Translations under genes and position numbers: made by a program
Notes under the pieces: generated by a model
Database searches by the model: none
What the model was told of the DNA's origin: nothing
Seen by the model: the letters and a program-made list of their open reading frames with translations, nothing else
Shown here: in pieces, positions 11,991-23,924 of the stretch
Numbering within the stretch: position 1 is the first letter of the stretch
Layout of the letters: the number at the start of each line of letters is the position of its first letter
NCBI GenBank assembly: GCA_905250115.1
Contig: CAJNOI010000044.1
Coordinates: 282,638-346,637, forward strand
Length of the DNA stretch: 64,000 nt
Direction: 5' to 3'
Source: Adineta steineri
Lineage: Eukaryota > Rotifera > Eurotatoria > Adinetida > Adinetidae

Positions 11991-13449
11991 ATGATACGTG
12001 TAGCTGTCGTTGGAGCTGGAGTTGTTGGTTTATCCACTGCTTTATGTATAAAATCACAACATCCTTCATTATCTGTAACAATTATTGCTAATCGATTTCT
12101 TGATGCAACGACTAGTGATGGTGCTGGTGGACTTTTTCGACCTGATCAACGATTTATTGGTGGTGTTGAACCATCAGTTTTAAAGTATGATTAAGAATTT
12201 GATTATTTATATATATAAATATATAATCTATTCAAGAGATTGGTGTCAAACATCATTCGATCATTTCAATAATTTGATTTTTTCAAATATTGCTGCTGAA
12301 GCTGGTGTGTCTCAAGTATCAGGTTATCAACTATTTAATGATTCACGACCTGATCCATCCTATAAAGATATTGTATATAATTTTCGTTATCTAACAAAAG
12401 AAGAATTAACTATATTTCCTGATCATTACAAGTGAAAATTTATATATATTGTTTTTTTCAAAAGAAATTAAATGATAGAGTTAATATTTTTTCAGATATG
12501 GTTATTTTTGTACAACCTTTTATGTTGAAACACGAAAATATATGAAATATTTAACTAAATTGTAAGTTATTAAATAGAAATAATAAATAAATAAGAATAA
12601 TCTTTAGATTAAATGAAAAACAAGTACCATTTATTAAAAAGAAAATTCATTCATTCGAAGAAGTTTGTTTATCGATTTATTTCTATTTGATTTGAATAAT
12701 TTATTTTTTTTGAATATAGTTAGTTGAAAATTATGATATTGTTGTTAATTGTATTGGTTATGGAGCTAAAGACGTATGTCATGATAATTTAATACGACCA
12801 ATACGTGGTCAAATGATTCGTGTTCGAGCACCATGGATTAAACATTTTTATTATACAGATGATAATTGTTATATGATACCAAAGTAATGAATTATAGAAC
12901 TAAAAAGTTTTTATTTATTTTAATTTCTAGTACTGATACAATAGTACTTGGTGGTACTCGTCAATTAGATGATGAAAATACAACAGTTGATTTGAATGAT
13001 AAAGATGGTATTTGGCAACGATGTCTTCGATTATGTCCAAGTTTAGCGGTAAATTGAATTAAAATAGCAAATAATTTTTATCTTCTTTAATTTTATTAGC
13101 AAGCTGAAATTCTTTGGGATTGGGTAAGTAATAAAATATACAAAATTTTTTCATGTAAGAAATTTCTTGTTGGGTTTTTTCTAGGCTGGATTACGACCAA
13201 ATCGAGAACCAATTCGTGTTGAAACTGAAACGATTAAATATGGAAATAAACAACTTTTAGTAAAGAAAAATAATCTTGCTCGTTTTTTTAGTTTTTCTTT
13301 GAAAATAATTTTAGATCGTTCATAATTATGGTCATGGTGGAAATGGTATTTCACTTTCATGGGGTACTGCAATTGATGCAGCTCGTCGTTTTTCTTCATT
13401 ACTTAACGGAATTAATAATCAAGATAAACAATTGACATCGAAATTATAA
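11991..13449 (+). CDS. DDO: D-aspartate oxidase (341 aa, 9 exons, peroxisomal)
   Basis: Flavoenzyme that deaminates D-aspartate and D-glutamate oxidatively, releasing H2O2, in peroxisomes. Nine exons (11991-12184, 12237-12431, 12496-12561, 12608-12662, 12720-12883, 12931-13048, 13100-13123, 13185-13259, 13315-13449) join in phase to 341 residues, the usual DDO length. The start was taken at the ATG directly before the FAD-binding GAGVVGLS loop; the upstream open frame has no ATG. Family signatures are VNCIGYG, RGQMIRVRAPW, LGGTRQ, GLRPNREPIRVE and HNYGHGGNGIS. RGQ..RVRAPW and GISLSWGTA resemble DDO more than D-amino-acid oxidase. The protein ends in SKL, a canonical PTS1 signal. Exon 7 is only 24 nt. 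The gene is tail-to-tail with CPT1, 295 bp away. Confidence 0.9.
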
Positions 13450-13744
13450 TTAAAAATCGAAATAATTTCATAATCCGTGATTTGATTGATAAACAAGCAG
13501 AAGATTTCTTCTAAATGTTATGATTTTTATATTATTTAGTTCTTCTCTATGACATAACACATATTTCAATACAAAGAAAAAAAACCGCTAAGCATAAATT
13601 TTTCAAAAAAAAAATGAAATAGATATTCTTTTGGAAATGTGTCAGAACACGAATTAAAATCATTTAATAAGAGACTAAAGTACTAAATTATGTTGATAGA
13701 TATACATATAACTTGTTAATCTTATAATTCAAAAGTTCTTTTTC

Positions 13745-16700
13745 TCATTTTTTGCTAGTATGAGTACTAGTTGATTGCCCATCAAATAAATCGCGCATAT
13801 CTTGCATAGCTTGATAAATACGTTGACCAAATCGTCTTGAGTCCTTGAATTAAAGAAAATATATTATTAAATTAAAAAAAAGAAACTATCAATTCTTACT
13901 GTTTCAGGTGATGATTTAGTAGATGAAATATGAAAGAAGATAAGATCTTCCGAAGTAATTATATAACTAACACCATAACCATCAGCGGCTACCTATAAAA
14001 ATAAAATATTTACACCATGAAAAGAGATTTTTTTATGAAATATAAAACATAGCTAGCAATGAAAGCAAAAACAATAGCATGCAAAAACATATATAAGCAA
14101 AAGATTATAAATAGTTAGTTATATATGTTAATCAATGGATATAGATTGACATATATAATAAAATTATTAGTATAGCAAATAATAGAAAGCAAAGCCATGC
14201 AAGAAAATATGGTGAAAAGTTAGGAAATGATGTCATAGATTTTGATTGTTTACTCTAGCAGCTACACTCTATTTATCTAGCATATCTTTGACAATCTCTT
14301 ATCATTAAAGTATACAAAAATAATCAAAATAAAATCAAGCATGAGCACACTACCACAAGTATCTTGAAAATGAAGAAGCATTATCAAAGGGGAAACAGCA
14401 GACTTTGAGACTCGATGCATGTATGAAGTTCTTGCTATTATATTAATATACTGCTTTTTCCGATTGACTATTAAAAGCAAAGAAACGATATTATGCCATT
14501 AATAAAATATTTGGAAGTGTGGATCACAGGTTAGTATATCATCAACATTAATCCACACCCCATCTTCGCTAACAACTATAATAGTTTATTTAGCTATGCA
14601 GTTATATTAAATTGCTGTAATAGACTTCTCAAGATCTTTGATGAAATTTCAAGAAACTGGAGTTAGCTGTTTCCCCTTTGATTATTATATTTTCGATCTA
14701 TATGTTTCTATTTAATCTAATATACTCAGCAGCATTTTCCCCAAGAAATTTTTCGCTAAAACAAAATAACTCACAGTACCAAAGCCGCCACCAATCTTAG
14801 TTCCTTTGTTATATAGTTTATGGTCAGTATATCGTTCTTCATAGGAAACAGCTGTCTATTAGATATGAGAAGAAAAGTTAAGTGCAAGCATGCAACAACA
14901 ATGCAGTTAGAAAACAAGGCAGTTATTAGTTTGAAAACATTTATTCTTCTCACAGGTCCAAAACCGCCGCCGGCTCCTACAACACCTTTGAATTGAGACC
15001 ATCCGATCTTTTCTGCCACTTCTGGTTTTTCAGCAACGAGTTTTGCTAGACGCTTATCATCATAAAGTGTTGGCGTCTTACATAGATTTATTAATTTGAT
15101 AAGAAAACGTCTTTGTCTTTTGTTTATTTATAAATATGAAGAGTTTCAACTTACCTGACTAGTAGATAATTTCCAAGGTTCTTGAAGAACTTGTTGAAGA
15201 AATGGTGAATCAAGACCAAGAAATTTTGATATTACATATAAACAAAATAAATGTCGATCAATTCCTTTGCCAGTCATTGCATCACGATATTGTTGTTGAT
15301 GATAATCACAAGCAATACGAAGTAATTTTATTCGTTCGGCTTTCTATAATTAATAAGATAAATTTTCATCAGTTGATTTGTTTTTTTTGTAATATTTTCT
15401 TACAGTAACTGCTGGATCTTCCATAGCTTTAACCCATAGACTTGATTCAATTGAACATGAACGCACAGTTTCTGTACGACCATCACGAAAGAGACGTGTC
15501 ATTGATGCTTCATATGTTAAATTAAAATGACCTGAATCCTAGAAATATTATTACAAAAGATGATCAAAAGGCATTTTATATGTATATATATCTTATAAAT
15601 ACATACGCGATAATGAGCTAATTGAAGTGCCATTTGAATATAAGCATCAGGTGAAAGTTTACATTTTTTCATAAAACCTTTGCCATAAGCATCTTGAACA
15701 TAAACATGAAGATCAACATCATTATATAATTTTGTTGCTTGAGTAAGACTTTTTTCAATCATAGCATTACACTATAATTTAACAAAATAGAAATTAAAAT
15801 AAATAAAAAAATAAAAACGTACACTTTCAGGAATAGTGAATTTAAGTTTAACTGGTTTAAGTGCAGTAAAACGTGGTGTACCACATGTATTACCAAGTTC
15901 ATCATAACTAAATTTATAACATTAAATTACTTTATTGTATAAAAAAAAGGTATATGTAAATATTATTGACTAAATCGTCGACAACTTTTTTTTTTGTTAT
16001 GTAAAAGATACTTTGAGAGGATCTCTAGCCTTAGTATGTATAACTATATCACAACTATTCGTTATATTTAATGAAAATTTCCTTAGCATATATACTTATC
16101 AAAAATCGAAGTGACAAGTATCAAGATAATTAGACATCGAATAAAATACAAGATCTATAAACAATAGTAAATACTTTTTCTTTTATCTGTTAAGATTATT
16201 AAATTTTCTTTCATTCATGTATAACAGTTATTATTTAAACTTACCCATAATACAAAAGATCTTCCGAAAGTACATATTCTACCATATGACCAGAAATAGG
16301 AGCATCAGCCTAAATAAAAATAAGATAAAACTTTGAAATTTTCATTAAATATCTTACCCAACTATGTTCAACATTAAAACCGAACTTAAATAATAAAACA
16401 TAATTATATAAATGAATTATTTGATTATTTTTTTTATACATACAACAGCATTTTTGCTAATAATAAAATTAAATGATTTATCAAACCATCGATCATAACC
16501 TTTACCATGAAGAATTGCATGTGCATACTCATCAAATTTTCCTGTCATACACTAAAATATTAATAATATTAATAGTTTCTTTGTTTGAAATAAAAAGAAA
16601 TTTTCTTTGTTAAACATTAAATACCACGATTAGATATACATATGTTAGCAAACTTATTATAGGGTTATAGAGACAACATTAAGTTAGAAATAAATTACCC

Positions 16701-18419
16701 CTTTCTCAGACAATAATGATGCGGAATGATTTTCTTGCTGAAGAAGCAATGAAAATTTTGTTGTTTTTAAAAATCAAATTAATAACAACAAAAGAATTAG
16801 TTTTCATAAACTTACTGTTCCTATTTCAAATTCTTCATCATCCAAAACGAGTATGAATGCTGCCTTTTCGATTGCTTCTAATGAAGAACGATTAACACCA
16901 CTACGAAAATATGTTTCGCGTGCTTCAGCCCATAGTGTTCGTTCACCAGCTGTTAATGCAGCTAAATGTTCTTCACCATATGCTGGTGGAGTTGTATCCC
17001 GAATAATTTCATCTAATTGTCTAAAATATAAATAATCGAAATAAATCAAATCAAATCAAACAAATTAATATACAATTGAAGTTCACATGGTTGAAGTAAA
17101 TTATTTTGATAATACATAAATACTTTATACCAACGACCTTTATGATAAACAGCTATATGATGACTGTCAGGATAATGAATAATTTTGTCTAAGAAAAAGA
17201 AATATATATATTGTTGATAATTAATAGAATAATTCTATACCTGCATCTTTGCCAGGTATGCGTACTGTATTAAATTGTCGTTCATATTGACTTGAACATA
17301 ATGGTATTACTTTTTGTACCATTACCTAAAATAAAAACATGTAAACAATTCATTTTCTATTCTTCTAAATAATAACGTACAGGTTTCACATTTTGAACTT
17401 CAAGTTCTGAACGATATCGAAATGCTGAACATGTTATATTGGCTGCTCGTGCTGCTTGAATTGTTGTTGGACGAATACAAATTTCATCCTTAACATAACT
17501 AATTCATAATTATTTGAATTTATCAATTAAATACATACAAGACCATAGAAATTACTATTAACCATAATTGGTGATCGACCACGTAAATAAACAAATTTTT
17601 CCCACCAATCCGAAACCTAAAAATATTTAAATAATATTAGCGTAATATTATTGAATTAATTCTTTACATAATTCGATGAAATAAGCCATTTAAGCCATAA
17701 ATATCTTTGTAATCTACGTCCAATTGTATGTTTAAATTCTTCAGCAAGTTTTTCCATACGAGAATATTCTTCATCATCATATAATGGTCGAACTGATCTT
17801 AAATATCGTTGTAATGTATCATCTAAATTTGGTACTGGTAATGTTGGTAAAAGATTTTGACAAGAATATAATGATGGATTACGACCAACACATAATCTAA
17901 CTAAGCCTGCCCAAATTTTTGGCATCAGACTCACTTGTTTTCCATGTTCTTGATACATCCAACCATGATATGAAAATAATTTCTTTAATGTATATTGTCG
18001 TACTTGTATAAGAACAATATATACACCAGCACCAAATGTAATACAAGCAACAATTTTTGCATTTTTAGGTGCTAAATATCGTTGAAATACATGTGAATTA
18101 AGCCAATCAATAATATTAAATGATGGATCATGACCATTGAAATATAAAGCTGATACAATACCACAACAGGCAATACCACGAAGTGGATGACCAGGATATA
18201 ATGAATTATATAAAGAATTTAATGTACGACGACAGCGAAGTCTCCATGAACGTGCACCAGAATAGATAAGTGCTTTGAATACATCATAACTTACATCAAC
18301 ATTAAATCCTATATTCAAAACAAAAATACATCAATGAAAAATTGAAGAAAGCGAACTTAAAGTATACCTTCTGGGCCGACTGTGAATGAAAATGCGACGG
18401 CTTCATGTGCCTCAGCCAT
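13745..18419 (-). CDS. CPT1: Carnitine O-palmitoyltransferase 1 (about 803 aa, 18 exons plus one alternative)
   Basis: Outer-mitochondrial-membrane enzyme that moves long-chain acyl groups from CoA to carnitine, the entry step of fatty-acid oxidation. Exons from 18419: 18419-18368, 18308-17668, 17616-17539, 17488-17381, 17325-17241, 17188-17074, 17020-16816, 16737-16699, 16551-16444, 16384-16358, 16309-16245, 15907-15823, 15771-15607, 15538-15404, 15343-15155, 15076-14954, 13992-13900, 13843-13745. All phases agree, giving 803 residues against about 773 in vertebrates. Two hydrophobic N-terminal segments match the CPT1 membrane anchors. The catalytic His lies in [12 protein letters not shown], the carnitine-site motif is [15 protein letters not shown], and the C-terminal motif is [16 protein letters not shown]. 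An extra phase-0 exon at 14855-14775 also ends in GGGFG and may replace the 15076-14954 exon. Confidence 0.93.
14775..14855 (-). CDS. CPT1: Alternative CPT1 exon, probable mutually exclusive partner of 14954-15076
   Basis: This 81-nt segment has good splice sites, is phase 0 at both ends, and encodes [18 protein letters not shown] followed by TKIGGGFGT. Its GGGFGT end lines up with the GGGFGP end of the preceding exon, and both can splice to the [10 protein letters not shown] exon at 13992. Choosing one or the other gives a normal CPT1 C-terminus; using both would duplicate the GGGFG motif. It would yield a 789-residue isoform. Confidence 0.6.
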
Positions 18420-19016
18420 TTTTTTTATCAACTATTATAAATAATATGATTTATTGGAAAATTCCGACGATGGAAATTGTATACGAATTGTTGTACTTTG
18501 ACCCGTTTATTTCGTTCGTAATAGTAGGGTGTGTGTGTGTATGTGAATGTGCGTCACTTAAACATACCCCGGCAGAATGGAAGAGAAAAAAAGAGAAAAG
18601 GGACGCAAGAAAGAAAGAAAAAAAGAGAAATACAACGAAGAGTAGTACGCTACCCACAAATTCATGACAGAACCAAGCTTTATCTGCGTACAACTCTCGT
18701 AAATAAAGAGATATATTGACCTTGATAAAGAAAAAAACCACTTGTTTTTTTTTTTTCGTTTATCATATCATCCATCATTAAATATCTCGTATTTATACGC
18801 TCATTGTCGCTTATCTAATCAATGATACCACAGTTAAATATTACTCATTCGTATTTATTTTTGTTCATTCTAAAAACACAACAGAACCAAAATTTTTCAT
18901 TGCTTAAAAGTAACTATAACACTTCACAACAAACGGATGATTATATGTCAAATAAAATAAAGTAAAATAAAATAAAAAGATGGTATATTAATAAAAACAA
19001 TAAAAAATATTATGCT
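18420..19016. other. Intergenic region between TFG and CPT1
   Basis: Contains the CPT1 promoter side and the presumed TFG 3' UTR (AATAAA-type runs near 18950-19010), plus a GT/purine-rich tract at 18525-18640. The open frames across this purine-rich tract on both strands look like composition artefacts. Confidence 0.5.
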
Positions 19017-20223
19017 TTAGTGTTGATGACCAGGATTATAATAAGAATTTTGTGGAGGATAAGCTCCGTATTGTTGTTGAGAATTCATCGGTGGTACTTG
19101 TGGTTGTTGAGAATTCATTGGTGGTAATGATGGTTGTTGAATAAATGATGAATTGATTGTTGCTGGTGGTTGTTGGGAAGCAAATGTATTATTTGTATTA
19201 AAACCTGGATGTGATGGTCTTTGTTGATATAAACCTTGTTGTTGACTATAAAAACCACTTTGTTGAAGAGAAGGAGGAGGTCCTGGTGCTTGTTGACTAG
19301 TAAATGTTGGTGGTTGATTATGAGGTGATGGTGCAGTATTAGTTGTTGGAGGAAATTGAGGAATTGCATTGTTTGGTAAAGGTGGCATACCAGGAAATGT
19401 TGTTGGCGGAGGACCAAATATATTTGTTTTAGTTTGTTGTTCATTATTAAATCCCGATGGTACAAAATGTGATGTTGGTGGCATTTGTGTTTGTGATATT
19501 TTATTTATATCTGTTGATTCTAGATGTTGTGTATTAACTAATTTCGAATAAAAAAAAATTATTTTAATATGAAAAATTATTTTTTTCTACCTGATTGATG
19601 TTCATTATTAGCTAAATGATTTGAATGCACTTGATTATTATCTGACATAGTCGAAGTTTGTTGTCCTTGTTTATGTGAATCCAATTCACGTGATGAAGAA
19701 GCTGTTGCTGTTGTACTTGACACGTCATTTGTTGACATTTGAAGTCGATCAAGAATCATTTGTACTGAATTACGAATTTCTTGTAATTCAGTACGAAATA
19801 TATTTGCATTAATTGAATCGTCATTCTTATTAACATTTGTCTGTTCAGCACCATTAACAAATATGAATAAACGAAGAAATTTATGAAAATGTAATGCAAC
19901 AGTTAGATCACTATCATTTAGTAAAGTAATTTTGTCACCATCATCATCTACATATTTAATCGTTATTTCATCAGAATTGGAGATTTTACCAGTAAATATA
20001 CGTTCCATCATAAGAACAAGTTCTTAAAAGGGGGAAAAATATATATTTTTTCATTCATAATTATGTTTTCCTTACCATTCAATGTTAAATCTTCATTATG
20101 TATCATCATTTTACGAATATCATCACCTAATTGTGCTTTAATAATTAATTGATCTGATATTTTATCATCATTCATAGTAGTTGAAGAAGCAGTAGGAGGA
20201 GGAGTACTTGTTGCACTATTCAT
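19017..20223 (-). CDS. TFG: TFG (Trk-fused gene) protein (366 aa, 3 exons)
   Basis: TFG organises COPII carriers at endoplasmic-reticulum exit sites. Exons 20223-20076, 20022-19591 and 19537-19017 join in phase. The N-terminus carries a PB1 domain: IIKAQLGDDIRKMMIHNEDL, then ELVLMMERIF, TIKYVDDDGDKITL and LFIFVNG match TFG closely. A predicted coiled coil follows (FRTELQEIRNSVQMILDRLQ). The C-terminal half is Pro/Gln/Tyr-rich, as in TFG, and ends in a QQQYGAYPPQNSYYNPG-type tract. Length is near the human 400 residues. The ATG at 20223 was used; the frame extends upstream only from a non-ATG codon. Confidence 0.9.
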
Positions 20224-21367
20224 AATTGCCAAAGATTTATTGCACGATATAGAAAAGACAGTTTATATTATACTCCTCAGATTTCAAGAATGGCCACGTT
20301 GATATGACATTGAATACGTATAGACATTTAGAAAACCAATGAAAATTTTATCCATAGATGAGTCATTTATTAAATAACAAAAAATAAATACTTTCTATAG
20401 ATTTATCGATTATAAACACGTTTTTAATTTTAATTTTATTTTTAGATTATATTCCTGAAGATGTCCTTCTGTTCTAAGGTAAGACATACGCACATTTCTA
20501 ATCGATTATCTATACTACTAGAGATAAAATTTTTCAAGAGTATTACATTCTAATTTTTTGTTTTTAGTTACCATTAGATAAGAGAAAAATCTGTTAGAAT
20601 ATTGAAGTAATACTATGAGAAAAACTCGTTAAATAATCAACTGTTTATTAGTACTATGACGTCTGTCATTTTTTTTATGAATGTTCTCTAATAGATATGA
20701 GAAGAAGATTCATAGATTCCAGACTACAATATATTCATTAGTATACAAATAATTCTTAATGAATCAAATAAAATTACAGTTTAAACCTTGATACGTTTGT
20801 TAAAATATTTTCATGTATGTGACAAACTACTCGTTGATCTTTTTTTACTTAGAAATATGATATTTTATAAAAGAGGTACCAGAATCAGTGCAGAAAAATA
20901 TGCTTGTTGAAGGAAATAAAAGATGAATTCATGTCACACAATAGTAGACTGTTATTTTCTTTCAACTTGATGAACACAAAAACCAGAAAAAGCAGTGTGT
21001 AAATTTAATTTTTATTATAAATTATTAATTACTTATGTCACAGTTCGATTAACATAAATAATTTTTCTATGTTAAAAAACCATTTTTTATTATTATGAAG
21101 TCTGTTTATGACTTGAAGTTTAACATATCGTTTTTATAATTTAAATCATATGACATACGATTAACATCAGATGAATTAAAAAATCTAATTGTTTAATTTT
21201 GGAATAGACCAATCATAAATAAATAAAACTTTATTTTTTTCATCATATACATCGAAAACTAATCTCTTACTCTTGGGAATGCATCTCGATATAACACACA
21301 CACACATACATTCTATATATATATAATTTCTTTTTTTCTTAATTAGTCTTTTATAAATCAATAGAAA

Positions 21368-21388
21368 TTCTTCTTCTTCTTCTTCTTT
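21368..21388. repeat. (CTT)n microsatellite
   Basis: Uninterrupted run of TTC triplets. Confidence 0.8.
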
Positions 21389-21569
21389 TTTTTGTATATT
21401 CTGGCAAATATGCATGTATGGATATTATGAAACATTCTTGTCATACAAAATCAAGAACATAAATACTGATTATTTTTCTAATGAAACATAAAACTTTGTT
21501 TATTTAATGATATGAGATAGAAAAGATATATGAATTATTTATTTTTTTGATTATTTATATCAAGGCTTT

Positions 21570-21592
21570 TCTTCTTCTTCTTCTTCTTCTTC
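21570..21592. repeat. (CTT)n microsatellite
   Basis: Seven or so TTC triplets in a row. Confidence 0.8.
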
Positions 21593-23021
21593 GTTTTTTC
21601 TCTCTATTCTATTAAGAGTCTAAATTGAAGTATTGTTATTTTGAGTAAATTGATTTTTTAATAATATATCTTATAGAAGATTTTTAAAGTTTAGATTAAG
21701 AGGATATAGCTAACTGTCTACTTTAAACTACTTATCCTAATTCTTAAAATGACAAAGTTTCTTTTTTTTCTTCTTTGAGAACTAATTTAACTAATAACTT
21801 CCTCTTAACAAAAGGAACAATTTGAACCGAAAAAAAAGACTTGCTAATTCGTTGTTTTCTATTATTGATAGACTAGGTCGACTGTAAAATGGCTAAAACT
21901 ACGAACGAAAGGAATAATGATGTTAGTTCTCTCTTTTCCTCTTTCAGTTTTACATTCTTTTTATTGTTGTTCTTGGTAATGTTTCTCGGATGAAATAAGT
22001 TCTGTTATCGTTCTATAGTGTGCTGTTCAGGGAATTGTTTTCAAGGAAGGAAAAACGAGAGAAAAATATGGAGCTCTTCTTTCTTTTTTTCATATATATG
22101 TGGATGTGTTTCTAACTAAAGCTGAGGGTGAAAAACGAGATGCTACATTCACATACCGCCGGTCGCATCAACCGTCTGCTATTAGTTAGTGATGAGCAAG
22201 CAACGAACAAGTGGGCTGCAAAAAAAGCAAAAACATGGGAGGAAATAAATGAGAAGAGTTTATATTGACGACAAGCGCGCTGATAACACAATGACGATAG
22301 TGTTGCTAGTTTAATTGTGTAGAACAACTTCCACCAGTTCGACTAGCAATTGAGAAGACATACACATCTCCGGTTACTTCTTCTCACTTGAATAGAGTTA
22401 TAAAGAAAAAACAGAAGAAAAAAAAAGGAAAAGGGAGAGAAAGGCACACAGACACACGTAGAGAGATTGTTTCTCATTGTTAGTAGTAATAATGCTTCAT
22501 CACTTGACAAATATTATTCGTCATCAAAATTAAGTCAGGTAAGAAGAAAGAAAACAACAACAAGTATATGACAAGTTAATTAATATTCTAAAATATACAA
22601 AAAATTCTCTATGAACTCTATTTTACTAGATAAATATCATAGAATAAGTAAAGAATGATTAGATAAATAAAGCATAGTGCTTTTTCCCTATGATTGATAA
22701 GTTGTGTTTTGACAAAACAATAGAATGTGTGATGAGAGATAAAAAAATATACAACAAAGTCACATTTTGTTCATTCATTAGTATACTGTTTGCTCTGTTT
22801 CTTCCTTTTTCTATCACAATCCATGCTCTTTTATTTCCTACGATGATGATGACAATACCATGCGTCTTGCTGTCTAAAATATAGTGCGTGTATGCATGCA
22901 TCTTTATATACTCTCACAAAAAAAAACGCCACATCATTCGTGATTGTTGTCTTACTCTCTTCGTTGCGCTACAATGACCTTGATCAAATCAAACTTTTTG
23001 TTGTTATACTAGTTAGCCATT

Positions 23022-23051
23022 CTTCTTTTTTTCTTCTTCTTCTTCTTCTTC
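23022..23051. repeat. (CTT)n microsatellite followed by a short (TATC)n run
   Basis: A TTC triplet run with one interruption, directly followed by CTATCTATCTATC. Confidence 0.75.
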
Positions 23052-23924
23052 CTATCTATCTATCTTTTTATAATTCTTGACAATTATATATTTATTTCTG
23101 TTTTCTTTTCTTTTTCCTTTCTAGTATCATTACTTGAAAACACATGATCCTAATAACTAACTGCAGCGACAGTCAATCAGGCAGAAAAAGAAAGAGATGT
23201 GACACTCCGGATTTTCCTACTCTTTTTTTTTGAAAAGAAGACGTGTATAAATCATTAGAAGTCAGATTTGAATAAGCTGAAAAAAGACAGAACACATTGA
23301 CAGAATAATTTGAGTAGTATGCTCGTTATTTCTTCAGGATGATGCCAATGAATATTGTGACACGACAATGATGAACTGCCAGCAGCAGGAAGTATGTATA
23401 CCAATTCGTCTTCCATCAAAACTATTTATCATAATCAATGTTATTTACCGATGAACTTAAAGATCAAATTTGTACTAGGTAAGAGAAATTTATATATTTT
23501 TGTATGATGATTATCATACTAAAGAAATTAATGAGACAATTTGTTGTTCATTTTTTTACTTCTCATAATGAATATCCTGATTGGATGTTGATGACACTTA
23601 TTTTCTTTTCTTAAACAAAAGACTTTTCTCAAAAATGAGTATCCGTCAAGTTTCTTTTTCTTCTCTTCTTTTTCTTGTCTGCTACTTATTATTATTATTA
23701 TTATTTTATACTGATTAAGATTAGTTGAAGAAAAATATTGTCGACAGGAAACAAACACTTTTATTATTGACTGATAATATATTTGGCAAAAAAAATAAAA
23801 AGCACATATTTTTATGAAGATAAAATAGGGTATCAGTTCCACTTTTTTTTGTCCTATGAGAAAGAGAATATATATTTATTCTAATGAGAAAAAAATAATA
23901 AAATGTTTATTAATCTAGAAGATC

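Larger units (their letters stand above)
20224..23924. other. 3.7-kb intergenic region with CTT microsatellites
   Basis: No protein or RNA gene was recognised. The region holds AT-rich sequence, GA/CT-rich patches and three (CTT)n tracts. GTAAG-type donors near 22540 and 23479, and an acceptor-like site just before 23925, suggest that part of it may be 5' UTR with introns for the plus-strand acyltransferase gene. That is speculative. Confidence 0.4.

Noticed and set aside
18386..18741. Three overlapping 60-96 residue open frames
   Set aside because: They arise from a purine-rich/GT-rich tract on both strands with no protein-like content. The region is the CPT1 upstream flank.
22112..23842. 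Several small open frames upstream of the acyltransferase gene
   Set aside because: Compositional frames in T-rich and microsatellite sequence; no motif, splice support or conservation cue.
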